From contig JAFGME010000030.1 of assembly GCA_016927695.1 (NCBI GenBank), forward strand, positions 1 through 49,694: 49,694 nucleotides of DNA, given 5' to 3'. Made by a program: the position numbers and the translations under genes. Position 1 is the stretch's first letter; each line of letters starts with the position of its first letter. The notes under the pieces are model-generated. The model saw only the letters and a list, made by a program, of their open reading frames with translations, ran no database searches and had not been told where the DNA came from. Of this stretch, positions 17,026 to 25,692 are shown piece after piece. Source of the DNA: Bacteroidales bacterium. GTDB taxonomy: Bacteria; Bacteroidota; Bacteroidia; Bacteroidales; JAFGHD01.

Positions 17026-18942
17026 ATGAAAAAATTCATCCGTTTGCTCATTCTTTTTACAGCAGGCTTTTTATTGGCACTGCAGCCTGCGGCCGGACAG
17101 GTGGATGAAATCATCAAACCTGCTGACATTTTTCCGCCCAAACCCACTAAGGTCACCGATGAACAACTTGCAGGGGAGTATTTCAGGAATCATGATTTTG
17201 AGAAGGCAGCCGGCATTTACAAAACCCTCTGGGAAGTGAACGCCTCCCCGGTTTATTATTCCTTCTATATTTACTGCCTTGTCGGGATGAAGGATTATAA
17301 AGAAGCGGAAAAAGCCGTAAAAAAACAAATCAGAACCTATCCCTCTTCTCCCAGATATCTTGTCGATTTGGGATACATCTACAGCAGTCAGGGCGAGATA
17401 AACAAGGCCAGGAAACAGTATGAGGAGGCGCTGAAAAAGATCATCCCCGACAAACAACAGATCATCGAATTAGCGAATTCCTTTCTCATGAGGGGTGAAA
17501 CCGACTTTGCCATCGAAACCTACCTGAAAGGAAGGCAGGAAATGAAAGACTATCCATTCCATATTGAATTGGGCAACCTCTATTCCCAGCTGGGCAATTA
17601 TTCGGGTATGATTGCCGAATACCTGAATGACCTTGAATATGATCCCTATAACGCACAGTTGGTCAGGAACAGGCTGCAAAGCATGATCGATGAAGATGAG
17701 GACGGCGCCATAAGCGAAATCCTCAGAAAGAGTCTTTTAATCAGGATACAGGCACAGCCGCAAATGGTCGTTTTCTCTGAAATGCTTATATGGCTTAGCA
17801 TACAGCAGAAAGACTTTGAAATGGCCCTGCTCCAGGCCCGGTCTCTGGATAAAAGATTGAATGAAGACGGGGGAAGGGTTTATGAACTCGCTGAGCTTGC
17901 CGGATCCAACCAGGATTTTAACACTGCCGTTGAGGCCTATGAATACATCCTTAAAAAAGGAAAAAACAACAGGTTGTATCTTCCTGCGAAAATCGGACTT
18001 CTTAACACTAAGTATGAAAGGATAATGCAGTCCGACAATGCTGACCATGAAGCTCTTACTGACCTGGAAAAGGAGTACAATGAAGCGCTGGACGATTTCG
18101 GAAGGTCCTCCATCACTACTACCTTAATGAGGTATCTTGCTCATTTACAAGCCTTTCACCTTGAAAAACCCGTGGAGGCCATCAGCCTGTTAGAAGATGC
18201 CATTGGTAAAAGCCCTGATAACAGCATTATGCATGCCGAATGCAAAATTGAACTTGCCGATATCCTTCTGTTTACAGGCGATGTATGGGAAGCCACACTG
18301 CTTTATTCTCAGGTGGAAAAAGCTTTTAAAAATGAACCTGTCGGACATTATGCCAGGCTGAAAAACGCCAGGTTGTCGTTTTATATCGGGGAGTTCAACT
18401 GGGCCAAAGCACAGCTTGATGTCCTGAAAGCAGCCACATCAAAACTGATTGCCAACGATGCCCTTGAACTATCGCTTCTCATCAGCGACAATCTCGACTA
18501 CGACACTTCAACAGTGGCACTCCGGACTTATGCGCGTGCCGATTTGCTGAGCTTCAGAAATTATGATGATCTGGCCATCATCACCCTCGACTCCCTGATC
18601 GCAATGTATCAGTGGCATCCCATTCTTGATGAAGCCTTGTTTAAAAAAGCTGAAATCTCCCTGAAAACCCGCCAATACGAAAAAGCTGCCGGATACCTTC
18701 AGGAAATTATGGAAAAGTACCCATACGATATCAAGGCAGATAACGCCCTCTTCCTGCTTGCCGGATTGTATGAAACCAAATTCATGAACAGGGAAAAGGC
18801 CATGGAGTTGTACCTTCGTTTAATGACTGAGTACAAGGCAAGTGTATTTGTTGCGCAGTCCAGGGCAAGATACCGTACCCTCAGAGGCGAACCCGGAGAC
18901 GATGTAACGCCTGAGGAGAAATTTTTCTTTGAACTGAATTGA
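17026..18942 (+). CDS. Exported tetratricopeptide repeat protein
   Basis: A 638-residue protein with a signal peptide (about 1-24, ending QPAAGQ) followed by TPR-type helical pairs over most of its length. Examples are the repeats around YFRNHDFEKAAGIYKTL (about 48-64), YIYSSQGEINKARKQYEEAL (about 118-137), and a C-terminal TolA-associated YbgF/BamD-like stretch with PYDIKADNALFLLAGLYE. Such periplasmic TPR proteins usually scaffold envelope complexes. The upstream lipoprotein may be a partner. ATG 17026 is preferred over the TTG at 16993, which lies before the signal peptide. The stop is 26 bases from the proposed GTG start of rsmA. Confidence 0.85.
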   Translation: MKKFIRLLILFTAGFLLALQPAAGQVDEIIKPADIFPPKPTKVTDEQLAGEYFRNHDFEKAAGIYKTLWEVNASPVYYSFYIYCLVGMKDYKEAEKAVKKQIRTYPSSPRYLVDLGYIYSSQGEINKARKQYEEALKKIIPDKQQIIELANSFLMRGETDFAIETYLKGRQEMKDYPFHIELGNLYSQLGNYSGMIAEYLNDLEYDPYNAQLVRNRLQSMIDEDEDGAISEILRKSLLIRIQAQPQMVVFSEMLIWLSIQQKDFEMALLQARSLDKRLNEDGGRVYELAELAGSNQDFNTAVEAYEYILKKGKNNRLYLPAKIGLLNTKYERIMQSDNADHEALTDLEKEYNEALDDFGRSSITTTLMRYLAHLQAFHLEKPVEAISLLEDAIGKSPDNSIMHAECKIELADILLFTGDVWEATLLYSQVEKAFKNEPVGHYARLKNARLSFYIGEFNWAKAQLDVLKAATSKLIANDALELSLLISDNLDYDTSTVALRTYARADLLSFRNYDDLAIITLDSLIAMYQWHPILDEALFKKAEISLKTRQYEKAAGYLQEIMEKYPYDIKADNALFLLAGLYETKFMNREKAMELYLRLMTEYKASVFVAQSRARYRTLRGEPGDDVTPEEKFFFELN

Positions 18943-18968
18943 TCTTTTCAGGCCTTAACACAACTTAT

Positions 18969-19745
18969 GTGGTCAAACCGAAAAAACATTTAGGGCAGCA
19001 TTTCCTCAGAGACGGTAACATCGCCCGGAAAATAGTGGAGCAACTTCCCCTTTCCGCAGTAAACATCCTTGAAATCGGGCCGGGAACTGGAGTGCTGACC
19101 AGGCACCTGCTGAACAGAGAGAAAACAAATCTTAAAGTCATTGAAATCGACCGGGAGGCTGTTTGCCACCTTCAGGAAACCTTTCCCGGGCTTAGCAATC
19201 ATATCATTCACGATGATTTCCTCAGCAGTGACCTGTCAGGGATTTTCAATGGAAATTTTTCGGTGATTGGAAATTTCCCATATAATATTTCCTCACAAAT
19301 CCTGTTCAGGATTTTGCAAATGCAATCACGTATTGATGACGTTGTAGGCATGTTCCAGAAGGAAGTGGCAGACCGGATTGTATCACCTCCCGGCTCCAGG
19401 GTTTACGGTATCTTAAGCGTACTTGTAAGGGTTCACTACAAGCCGGAAAAACTTTTTGAGGTGGCCCCGGATGTTTTCTATCCTGTACCGAAAGTTAAAT
19501 CTGCGGTGATCAGGCTGACAAAAAATCAAACAAAATATAATGTAAGGGATGAAAAACTACTGCATACCCTGGTAAAAACAGCCTTTAACCAAAGAAGAAA
19601 AACTTTGAAGAATGCGTTGAAAAAATTACCTTTTCCTGATGACATTACAAATTCTGAACTTTTTTCCAGAAGGGCTGAGGAACTGAGTATTGACGACTAC
19701 ATAACGCTCGCTGCAGCCCTTGAAAATACTTCAGGAAAAAAGTAA
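18969..19745 (+). CDS. rsmA: 16S rRNA dimethyltransferase RsmA (KsgA)
   Basis: A 258-residue SAM-dependent enzyme that dimethylates A1518 and A1519 of 16S rRNA late in small-subunit assembly. Visible are the N-terminal KKHLGQHFLRD, SAM motif I LEIGPGTG at about 34-41, the acidic IEIDRE, and the catalytic NFPYNIS at about 102-108. The C-terminal FNQRRKTLKNAL is also present. I propose a GTG start at 18969, giving MVKPKKHLGQHFL and the family's usual length. A TTG at 18939 would overlap the preceding stop and add ten atypical residues. It ends the serS run. Confidence 0.95.
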   Translation: MVKPKKHLGQHFLRDGNIARKIVEQLPLSAVNILEIGPGTGVLTRHLLNREKTNLKVIEIDREAVCHLQETFPGLSNHIIHDDFLSSDLSGIFNGNFSVIGNFPYNISSQILFRILQMQSRIDDVVGMFQKEVADRIVSPPGSRVYGILSVLVRVHYKPEKLFEVAPDVFYPVPKVKSAVIRLTKNQTKYNVRDEKLLHTLVKTAFNQRRKTLKNALKKLPFPDDITNSELFSRRAEELSIDDYITLAAALENTSGKK

Positions 19746-19773
19746 GATCACTCCTTCATTCATAAAAACAAGC

Positions 19774-20076
19774 TTATTTCTCCTCATTGCAGCGGTTAAT
19801 ACACTCAATGATTTCCGTCAGGGTTACGCTTTTCAGGGAATAATATATTTTCTTCCCTTCCCTTTTGGAGTTTAAAATGCCTTTGTTTTTAAGAATGTTC
19901 AGATGATGCGAAGCCGAGGCCTGCTCAATGTCGAGCCGGTTGTAAATCTCAGTTACGCTCAGCTTTTTGTTCTCATTTAAAAGGTCAATAACTGCAATCC
20001 TCATCGGATGAGCAATTGCACGCAGCTTACTGGCTGCCATTTCAAGTTTGTTAATGTCAAGAACTAAATTAGCCAT
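19774..20076 (-). CDS. ArsR-family winged-helix regulator
   Basis: A 100-residue winged helix-turn-helix protein. The recognition region reads LSVTEIYNRLDIEQASASHHLNIL at about 34-57, followed by the wing SKREGKKIYYSL, typical of ArsR/SmtB repressors. The metal-site ELCVCDL motif of arsenic and cadmium sensors is absent. The C-terminal helix holds only one Cys (INRCNEEK), so metal sensing cannot be assumed. It lies downstream of ade on the same strand but has its own promoter in the 75-base spacer. A perfect 12-bp palindrome at 20093-20104 lies in that promoter and could be its operator. Confidence 0.88.
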   Translation of the reverse strand: MANLVLDINKLEMAASKLRAIAHPMRIAVIDLLNENKKLSVTEIYNRLDIEQASASHHLNILKNKGILNSKREGKKIYYSLKSVTLTEIIECINRCNEEK

Positions 20077-20092
20077 AATGAATCGAAATTTG

Positions 20093-20130
20093 TTTTGCGC
20101 AAAATTAGTAAAAATTATATTATATCCAAA
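20093..20130 (-). promoter_or_regulatory. arsR-like gene promoter with palindrome
   Basis: The reverse strand shows TTTG, a 19-base spacer and the -7 box TAATTTTG (20107-20100), a complete Bacteroidota promoter. A perfect palindrome, TTTTGCGCAAAA, covers 20093-20104 and overlaps the -7 box and probable transcription start. This is where an autorepressor would bind. Confidence 0.55.
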
Positions 20131-20151
20131 TAAATATGTAAATAGCTAAAA

Positions 20152-21789
20152 TTATATTTCATTTTCTTCAAATAACGAGGTGAAAGTAAATTTATTACCA
20201 TCAAAAAGTCCTTTATCACCCAGTTTCAGACTTGGGATCACTAAAAGGGCCATGAAGGAAAGTGTCATGAAGGGTGCCGACAAGGAAGAGCCCATTTCTT
20301 TTGCAAGTTCATCCAATTCCTTATACTTTTCAGCGACAAGCCATGCATCTTCGCCCGTCATGATCCCCGCCACCGGAAGAGGCAACATCGTCTGCCGCCC
20401 CGAATCCGCAATGGCAATGCCTCCTTTGCTTCTTACCAGCATATTGACTGCCGTAACTATATCTTCATCGGTGGTTCCTGTGGCAATGATGTTATGGCTG
20501 TCGTGAGCAACCGTGGATGCAATCGCTCCTCTTTTCAATCCAAATCCGGAAACAAAGGCCACTGCCGGGGTTGAAGGCATATACCGGTTCAGAACGATCA
20601 TTTTCAGTATATCCCTTCCGGGATCGCTGACCAGCCAACCGTTTTCTGTTTTTGCAACTGCATATAAATCCTTCGTTATCAGTTGCCCGTCTAATGCTTT
20701 TTGCACTTTAATTCTTTTGTCCTGAGCCTTCACCCTGATATCCGTGGGCCGGATTTCATCAGCCTGAAAGCGATTAGGTTCTTCTTCAATGATCCTTTCA
20801 AGCAGGCTTCGGCCATTTTCAGCCACCTTGATCCCGTTTATCCATGTAGCCAGTACATTGAAATTGAAAAGATCATCAACCATAATGAAATCACCAGGAT
20901 CGCCCGGCCTAAGCAATCCGGCATCCAAACCATAGTGCTTCACAGGATTGAGGGTGCATGCCCGAATGACATCCACGGGGTTAAACCCGGACTGTATTGC
21001 TCTCTTCACCAGTTGGTTGATATGACCTTCAACCAATCCGTCAGGATGTTTATCGTCAGAACAAAACATCACCCGGTCAGGATAATCGGCCAAAAGGGCG
21101 ATAAGGGCGTCAAAATTCTTTGCTGCACTGCCTTCCCTGATTAAAATCTTCATGCCGGCCAGAATTTTCTCTTTGGCTTCCTCAAAGGTAAAACATTCAT
21201 GGTCGGTGGTAATGCCTGCGGCAATGTATTTCCGGATGCTGTCTCCCCTCAGGCCGGGGGCATGCCCGTCAACCGGCTTTCCCGTTTCCCTGGCCGCCTG
21301 CAACTTGGCTATAACTTCAGAATCTCCGGTAAGCACGCCCGGGAAATTCATCATTTCCGATAAATACCAGATGTCATTTCTTTCCAGTAATTTCCTCACC
21401 TCTTCCTTCCCCAGGGTTGCTCCGGAAGTTTCGAAGGCCGTTGCGGGAACACATGACGGAGCCCCGAAATAGAACCTGAAGGGCACTTTCCTGCCGTTTT
21501 CAATCATGAATTCAACCCCTTTTACCCCTAACACATTGGCAATCTCATGAGGATCGGATACTGTAGCGACAGTGCCATGCAGCACGGCAAGCCGTGCAAA
21601 CTCCGACGGGATCAGCATGGAACTTTCAATATGGATATGTGCATCGATCAAACCCGGAAGTATGTAATTGTCACCCTCTGCGTTCTCATCCTCCTCTGAT
21701 CTTACAATCTTCCCACGGTCAATAAAAACCGACCCCCGGAATATCCTTCCGGATGTTACCTCTACTATCCTTCCTGAAACCTTTAACAT
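20152..21789 (-). CDS. ade: Adenine deaminase
   Basis: A 545-residue amidohydrolase-fold enzyme of the Ade family, normal length, converting adenine to hypoxanthine and ammonia in purine salvage. Metal-site motifs are visible in order: GLIDAHIHIESSM near 50, DPHEIANV near 87, DGHAPG near 185, TTDHE near 210, and SDDKHPDGLVEGHI near 260. The C-terminal Ade domain includes HDSHNIIATG near 430. I chose ATG 21789 because it gives the family-like MLKVSGRIVEV. An in-frame ATG at 21837 lies upstream of the -7 box. A 9-bp inverted repeat surrounds the promoter. Confidence 0.95.
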   Translation of the reverse strand: MLKVSGRIVEVTSGRIFRGSVFIDRGKIVRSEEDENAEGDNYILPGLIDAHIHIESSMLIPSEFARLAVLHGTVATVSDPHEIANVLGVKGVEFMIENGRKVPFRFYFGAPSCVPATAFETSGATLGKEEVRKLLERNDIWYLSEMMNFPGVLTGDSEVIAKLQAARETGKPVDGHAPGLRGDSIRKYIAAGITTDHECFTFEEAKEKILAGMKILIREGSAAKNFDALIALLADYPDRVMFCSDDKHPDGLVEGHINQLVKRAIQSGFNPVDVIRACTLNPVKHYGLDAGLLRPGDPGDFIMVDDLFNFNVLATWINGIKVAENGRSLLERIIEEEPNRFQADEIRPTDIRVKAQDKRIKVQKALDGQLITKDLYAVAKTENGWLVSDPGRDILKMIVLNRYMPSTPAVAFVSGFGLKRGAIASTVAHDSHNIIATGTTDEDIVTAVNMLVRSKGGIAIADSGRQTMLPLPVAGIMTGEDAWLVAEKYKELDELAKEMGSSLSAPFMTLSFMALLVIPSLKLGDKGLFDGNKFTFTSLFEENEI

Positions 21790-21804
21790 AATTTTTTGTT
21801 TTCC

Positions 21805-21836
21805 TGAAATGCAAATATACACAAACATGCATTTCA
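21805..21836 (-). promoter_or_regulatory. ade promoter flanked by perfect inverted repeat
   Basis: The reverse strand has the -7 box TATATTTG at 21819-21812. Around it lies a perfect 9-bp inverted repeat: TGAAATGCA at 21805-21813 and TGCATTTCA at 21828-21836, separated by 14 bases. Arms 23 bases apart centre to centre, about two helical turns, are what a dimeric repressor site would look like. Confidence 0.5.
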
Positions 21837-21870
21837 CTCAGTTATTCACCCGGAAAAGATAATATCTTGT

Positions 21871-21909
21871 TTGTTCGCTTCCGGACATGCATTGTATTCT
21901 ACCGAACAA
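21871..21909. repeat. Inverted repeat upstream of tolC-like promoter
   Basis: TTGTTCG at 21871-21877 is the exact reverse complement of CGAACAA at 21903-21909, with a 25-base spacer. It lies just upstream of the promoter at 21911-21940. It may be a regulator site or chance. Confidence 0.3.
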
Positions 21910-21910
21910 G

Positions 21911-21940
21911 TTTGATATTTCAACTTTTGGCCTATTTTTG
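21911..21940 (+). promoter_or_regulatory. Promoter of tolC-like gene (TTTG and TATTTTTG)
   Basis: TTTG at 21911-21914 and the -7 box TATTTTTG at 21933-21940 are 18 bases apart, matching the phylum's consensus. The leader to the start codon is about 70 nt, and I see no structure in it. Confidence 0.6.
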
Positions 21941-22018
21941 TGAAGTTTTAAGAATCAGATTATTATGATTGTGGCATATTTTATGGTATTTTTCAAACAC
22001 TTAAAACAATAACCAGTT

Positions 22019-23518
22019 ATGCATATCGGAAGAAAAAACTTTTTGGTGCCGCTGCGGGCGTTGAAAAATGAAATTTTGAACGGGATCATCACAGCAACTG
22101 TGATGGTTTTTTTATTTCAGATGTTATCATTGGAACTGCAGGGGCAGGAACAAAAGGTGTGGTCGCTTGAGGAATGCATCCTCTATGCTCAAGACCACAA
22201 CCTGGATATAAAAAAACAATTTTGGGGAATTGAACAGGGAGAACAAACGCTCCTTTACAGCAAACTGAACCTGCTGCCTTATCTGAACGGTTACGGCTCC
22301 CATGGCTATAACTGGGGCAAAAGGATCGACCCTTTTACCAATGATTTTGCAACGGACAGGGTACAATCGAACAATTTTTATCTTTCTGCCGACTGGACCC
22401 TGTTTGATGGTTTAACAAAAATGAACGCTGTGAAAAGGAATGAAATCAACCTTCTGGCTACCCGGTACGATGTGGATGCCTTTATGGATGATATTGCTGT
22501 GAGCGTTGCCACCTTTTACCTTCAGATACTTTATTACATGGAGTATGCTCAAACCGTTGAAAACCAGGTAGAAGTTTCCCGCTTACAGTTGGAACGCACC
22601 AAAAAGCTCGTGGAAGCGGGGACACTGGCCAAGGGCGATCAGCTTACCCTGGAGGCCCAGCTTGCTGCTGAAGAATATGCCCTTGTTGATGCAAAAAACA
22701 ATCTGAGCCTGGCCTACCTCGACCTGGTTCAGCTTCTTGAACTGGAGAGCCCTGAAGGGTTTGAAATCGAAAAGCCTGAACTGGGTCTTATTGAGGATCC
22801 TGAGAGCCTTCCTGAAGCAAACCAGATATTTCTCACAGCGCTTGAGAAGCGTCCTGAAATTAAAAGCGCTCAGCTCAGGGTAGAAAGTTCCGGCAGGAAC
22901 CTCCAGATAGCCAAAGGCGGGCTCTATCCCCGGCTGAGTTTAGGAGGTTCATGGGGAACAGGATACTCAGGGGCAAACAAAATAGGTGAGAATCCGGTTA
23001 GTTTTATACCGCAAATCGGGGTTACCCAAAGTGGTGAAGCCGTTTATTCAATCAGTGAGTACACCACCTATGAATCACAAAAGGTAAAATCGTTCAACGA
23101 TCAGCTTAACGACAACCTGAACCGCGCTGTCGGACTTAGTCTGAACATCCCCATTTTCAACGGCTGGGCAGCAAGAAATAATATTGCGGTTGCAAAAATA
23201 GCCATTGAGCAGTCTGCCCTTGATCTGGATATACAAAAAAACAGGCTCAGGAAAACCATCCAGCAGGCACACAATGATGCAAAAGCTGCTTTAAACCAGC
23301 ATAATGCCGCAGAAAAAAAGGTAAATGCCACCAGAGAGGCTTTCAGGTATTCAGAACAGAAGTATAACGTAGGGATGATCAATTCAGTGGAGTACAACGA
23401 TGCCAAAAAGGAATTTAACAATGCCGAATCCGAACTTTTACAGGCAAAATATGATTATATCTTCAGAACCAAAATCCTCGATTTTTATATGGGGCGGCCT
23501 CTGACATTAAAACGGTGA
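22019..23518 (+). CDS. TolC-family outer-membrane efflux protein
   Basis: A 499-residue outer-membrane factor. A signal-like hydrophobic segment at about 22-40 is followed by WSLEECILYAQDHN, the usual first helix of the mature family. Two long alpha-helical coiled regions surround short strands, with the typical LNGWAARN-like turn (here FNGWAARNNIAVAK near 380) and KYNVGMINSVEYNDAKKEF near 445. TolC trimers form the outer channel of tripartite efflux pumps or type I secretion. The adaptor gene follows 90 bases downstream. No inner-membrane pump gene is next to them. The start is uncertain, since the N-region before the hydrophobic segment is long. Confidence 0.92.
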   Translation: MHIGRKNFLVPLRALKNEILNGIITATVMVFLFQMLSLELQGQEQKVWSLEECILYAQDHNLDIKKQFWGIEQGEQTLLYSKLNLLPYLNGYGSHGYNWGKRIDPFTNDFATDRVQSNNFYLSADWTLFDGLTKMNAVKRNEINLLATRYDVDAFMDDIAVSVATFYLQILYYMEYAQTVENQVEVSRLQLERTKKLVEAGTLAKGDQLTLEAQLAAEEYALVDAKNNLSLAYLDLVQLLELESPEGFEIEKPELGLIEDPESLPEANQIFLTALEKRPEIKSAQLRVESSGRNLQIAKGGLYPRLSLGGSWGTGYSGANKIGENPVSFIPQIGVTQSGEAVYSISEYTTYESQKVKSFNDQLNDNLNRAVGLSLNIPIFNGWAARNNIAVAKIAIEQSALDLDIQKNRLRKTIQQAHNDAKAALNQHNAAEKKVNATREAFRYSEQKYNVGMINSVEYNDAKKEFNNAESELLQAKYDYIFRTKILDFYMGRPLTLKR

Positions 23519-23608
23519 TCTATTCATAGTTTTTTTGTTTACTTTAGCGGCAGTTTTTCCAAAAGAAAACAAAGGGTTAACAATTCTGCCCCGTCAATTG
23601 AAAATAAA

Positions 23609-24946
23609 ATGAAATTCATAAAGAAAAAAAGATGGTGGATGATAGCCGGTGTTGTTGTCATTATCATTCTGATTCTGATTGCTGTCACTAAGAATAGCAA
23701 TTCCACTGCCCTCAAGGTTACGGCAGAATTTGCAGAGAAGCGCACTCTTATTGAGTCTGTCGCAGCAAATGGAAAAATACAGCCTGAGAAAGAGGTGAAG
23801 ATCAGCCCGTATATTTCAGGTGAGGTAGTGGAACTCTATGTAAAAGAGGGAGATAAAATCTCAGAGGGGGATCTGTTGGCAAAAATCGATCCTGAGATTT
23901 ATATTTCCAATTATGAAAGGTCAGAGGCCACCTTACAATCACAAAAAGCCAATCTTGCCAATGCAAGGGCTCGACTTGCCCAGGCAAAATCACAGCTATA
24001 CAAGGCAGAAGAAGATTACAAACGCAATGAAAAACTATTCAGGGAACAAGTGATATCCCAATCGGATTTTGATGCAGCCAAATCAACCTATGAAGTTACA
24101 AAGGAAGAGGTGAATGCTGCCGAAGAAAACGTAAAAGCATCGCAGTATATGGTAAACAGCGCTGAGGCCTCTCTCCGCGAAGCCAAAGAAAACCTTACCC
24201 GGACGGCCATATATTCACCCAATAACGGCATCGTTTCCAGGCTCAGCGTAGAAAAAGGCGAGCGGGTTACAGGTGCATCACAATTTTCTTCAGGCACCGA
24301 AATCATGAGGATTGCAGACCTCGACAGGATGGAGGTGAATGTGGAAGTAAATGAAAACGACATTGTCAGGGTAAGTCTCTTTGATACGTGCATCATCGAA
24401 GTGGACGCTTACCTCAACAGAAAGTTCAGGGGAATAGTGACCGAAATTGCCACTTCAGCCAATATCACAGGGATCAGCGCCGATCAGGTAACCAACTTTG
24501 AAGTGAAAATCCTCATACTAAAAGATTCCTACTCCGACCTCGTGGGTGAAGAAAGTTCCATCAGGTCTCCCTTCAGGCCTGGAATGTCTGCCACAGTTGA
24601 CATACAAACCGAAACAGCTTTCCATATTCTGACTGTGCCGATACAGGCTGTGACAACAAGAGCCGACACTACCCTTTCGAAAAATGAAGCAATGGGAAAT
24701 GAGAAGAACCCGGTGGAAGCGGAGGAGGAACTGCAGGAATATGTATTTCTTATTAACAACGGTGTTGCCACCATGAAGGAGGTCAAAACCGGAATACAGG
24801 ATACCAGGTATATCGAAATCACTGAAGGGCTGAATGAAAAAGATGAAGTCATAACCGGACCGTACAGGGCTATATCCAAACATCTTAAGGAGGGTGATCC
24901 CGTAAGAAAAGTTGACCGCGAGGAGCTTTACAAGGATGAAGGATAG
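23609..24946 (+). CDS. HlyD/MacA-like periplasmic adaptor protein
   Basis: A 445-residue membrane-fusion protein. A basic N-terminus (KKKRWW) and one transmembrane anchor at about 10-27 are followed by a first half-lipoyl domain with VAANGKIQPEKEVKISP. A coiled-coil hairpin covers about 105-200, then come the second lipoyl half (IYSPNNGIVSRLSVEKGERV) and beta-barrel strands. Adaptors of this class bridge a TolC-like channel and an inner-membrane ABC or RND pump. It is adjacent to the TolC-like gene, so the two probably act together. Immediately downstream is tsaB, not macB. A weak -7-like box TACTTTAG lies at 23540-23547. Confidence 0.92.
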   Translation: MKFIKKKRWWMIAGVVVIIILILIAVTKNSNSTALKVTAEFAEKRTLIESVAANGKIQPEKEVKISPYISGEVVELYVKEGDKISEGDLLAKIDPEIYISNYERSEATLQSQKANLANARARLAQAKSQLYKAEEDYKRNEKLFREQVISQSDFDAAKSTYEVTKEEVNAAEENVKASQYMVNSAEASLREAKENLTRTAIYSPNNGIVSRLSVEKGERVTGASQFSSGTEIMRIADLDRMEVNVEVNENDIVRVSLFDTCIIEVDAYLNRKFRGIVTEIATSANITGISADQVTNFEVKILILKDSYSDLVGEESSIRSPFRPGMSATVDIQTETAFHILTVPIQAVTTRADTTLSKNEAMGNEKNPVEAEEELQEYVFLINNGVATMKEVKTGIQDTRYIEITEGLNEKDEVITGPYRAISKHLKEGDPVRKVDREELYKDEG

Positions 24947-24963
24947 GCCTTTTCAATGATACT

Positions 24964-25659
24964 ATGACAAAGATCCTGCTGATCGAAACCGCAACACAAG
25001 TCTGCTCCGTCGCATTGGCTGAAAAAAACAAGGTCATCTTCAGCAAAGAAACCAATGAGCCGAATGCCCATTCTGAAAAACTGATGCCTTTCATTCAGGA
25101 AACCCTTACAGAAACGGGCATTGCTGCGACATCCCTTGATGCTGTGGCCGTAAGCAAGGGACCCGGATCTTACACAGGTCTTCGTATTGGCGTTTCAGCG
25201 GCCAAAGGATTATGCTATTCGCTTGGCATCCCTCTGCTTGCTGTGAACACCCTCGAATCAATGGCTTTTGGGATGCGGGAAAAGCACAGGCAGGAAGAGT
25301 TGTACTTTCTGTTGTGCCCCATGATTGATGCCAGAAGAATGGAAGTTTATTCTGCAGTATATTGCAAACGGATGAAAGAAATCCGGGAAACCAGGGCTGA
25401 AGTTATTGACCAGGATTCTTTCCGCAGTCTGCTGGACTCATACAAGATGTTCTTTTTTGGCTCCGGCGCTCCAAAATGCAAAGAAATCATCCATCACCGC
25501 AACGCATTTTTTGAAGAGGGATTTCTCCCATCGGCCACACACATGGCAAGCCTTGCATCCGGCAGATTTGAAACCGGCAAAATAGAAGACACCGCCTATT
25601 TTGAACCTTTCTATCTGAAAGACTTTATTGCGGGGGTACCCCGGGTCAGAGGCCTTTAG
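24964..25659 (+). CDS. tsaB: t6A tRNA-modification protein TsaB
   Basis: A 231-residue ASKHA-fold protein of normal TsaB length. It is the inactive TsaD-like partner that scaffolds the TsaD-TsaB-TsaE complex. The N-terminal ILLIETATQVCSVAL and the family signature KGPGSYTGLRIGVSAAKGL near 66-84 identify it, as does NTLESMA near 97. It has no HxxxH metal site, as expected for TsaB. It starts 17 bases after the adaptor gene and so may be transcribed with the efflux genes. It converges on metF, 33 bases away, with no strong terminator. Confidence 0.95.
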   Translation: MTKILLIETATQVCSVALAEKNKVIFSKETNEPNAHSEKLMPFIQETLTETGIAATSLDAVAVSKGPGSYTGLRIGVSAAKGLCYSLGIPLLAVNTLESMAFGMREKHRQEELYFLLCPMIDARRMEVYSAVYCKRMKEIRETRAEVIDQDSFRSLLDSYKMFFFGSGAPKCKEIIHHRNAFFEEGFLPSATHMASLASGRFETGKIEDTAYFEPFYLKDFIAGVPRVRGL

Positions 25660-25692
25660 GAAGCATTCCATTCTGAGAAATGCAGTTTCGTT

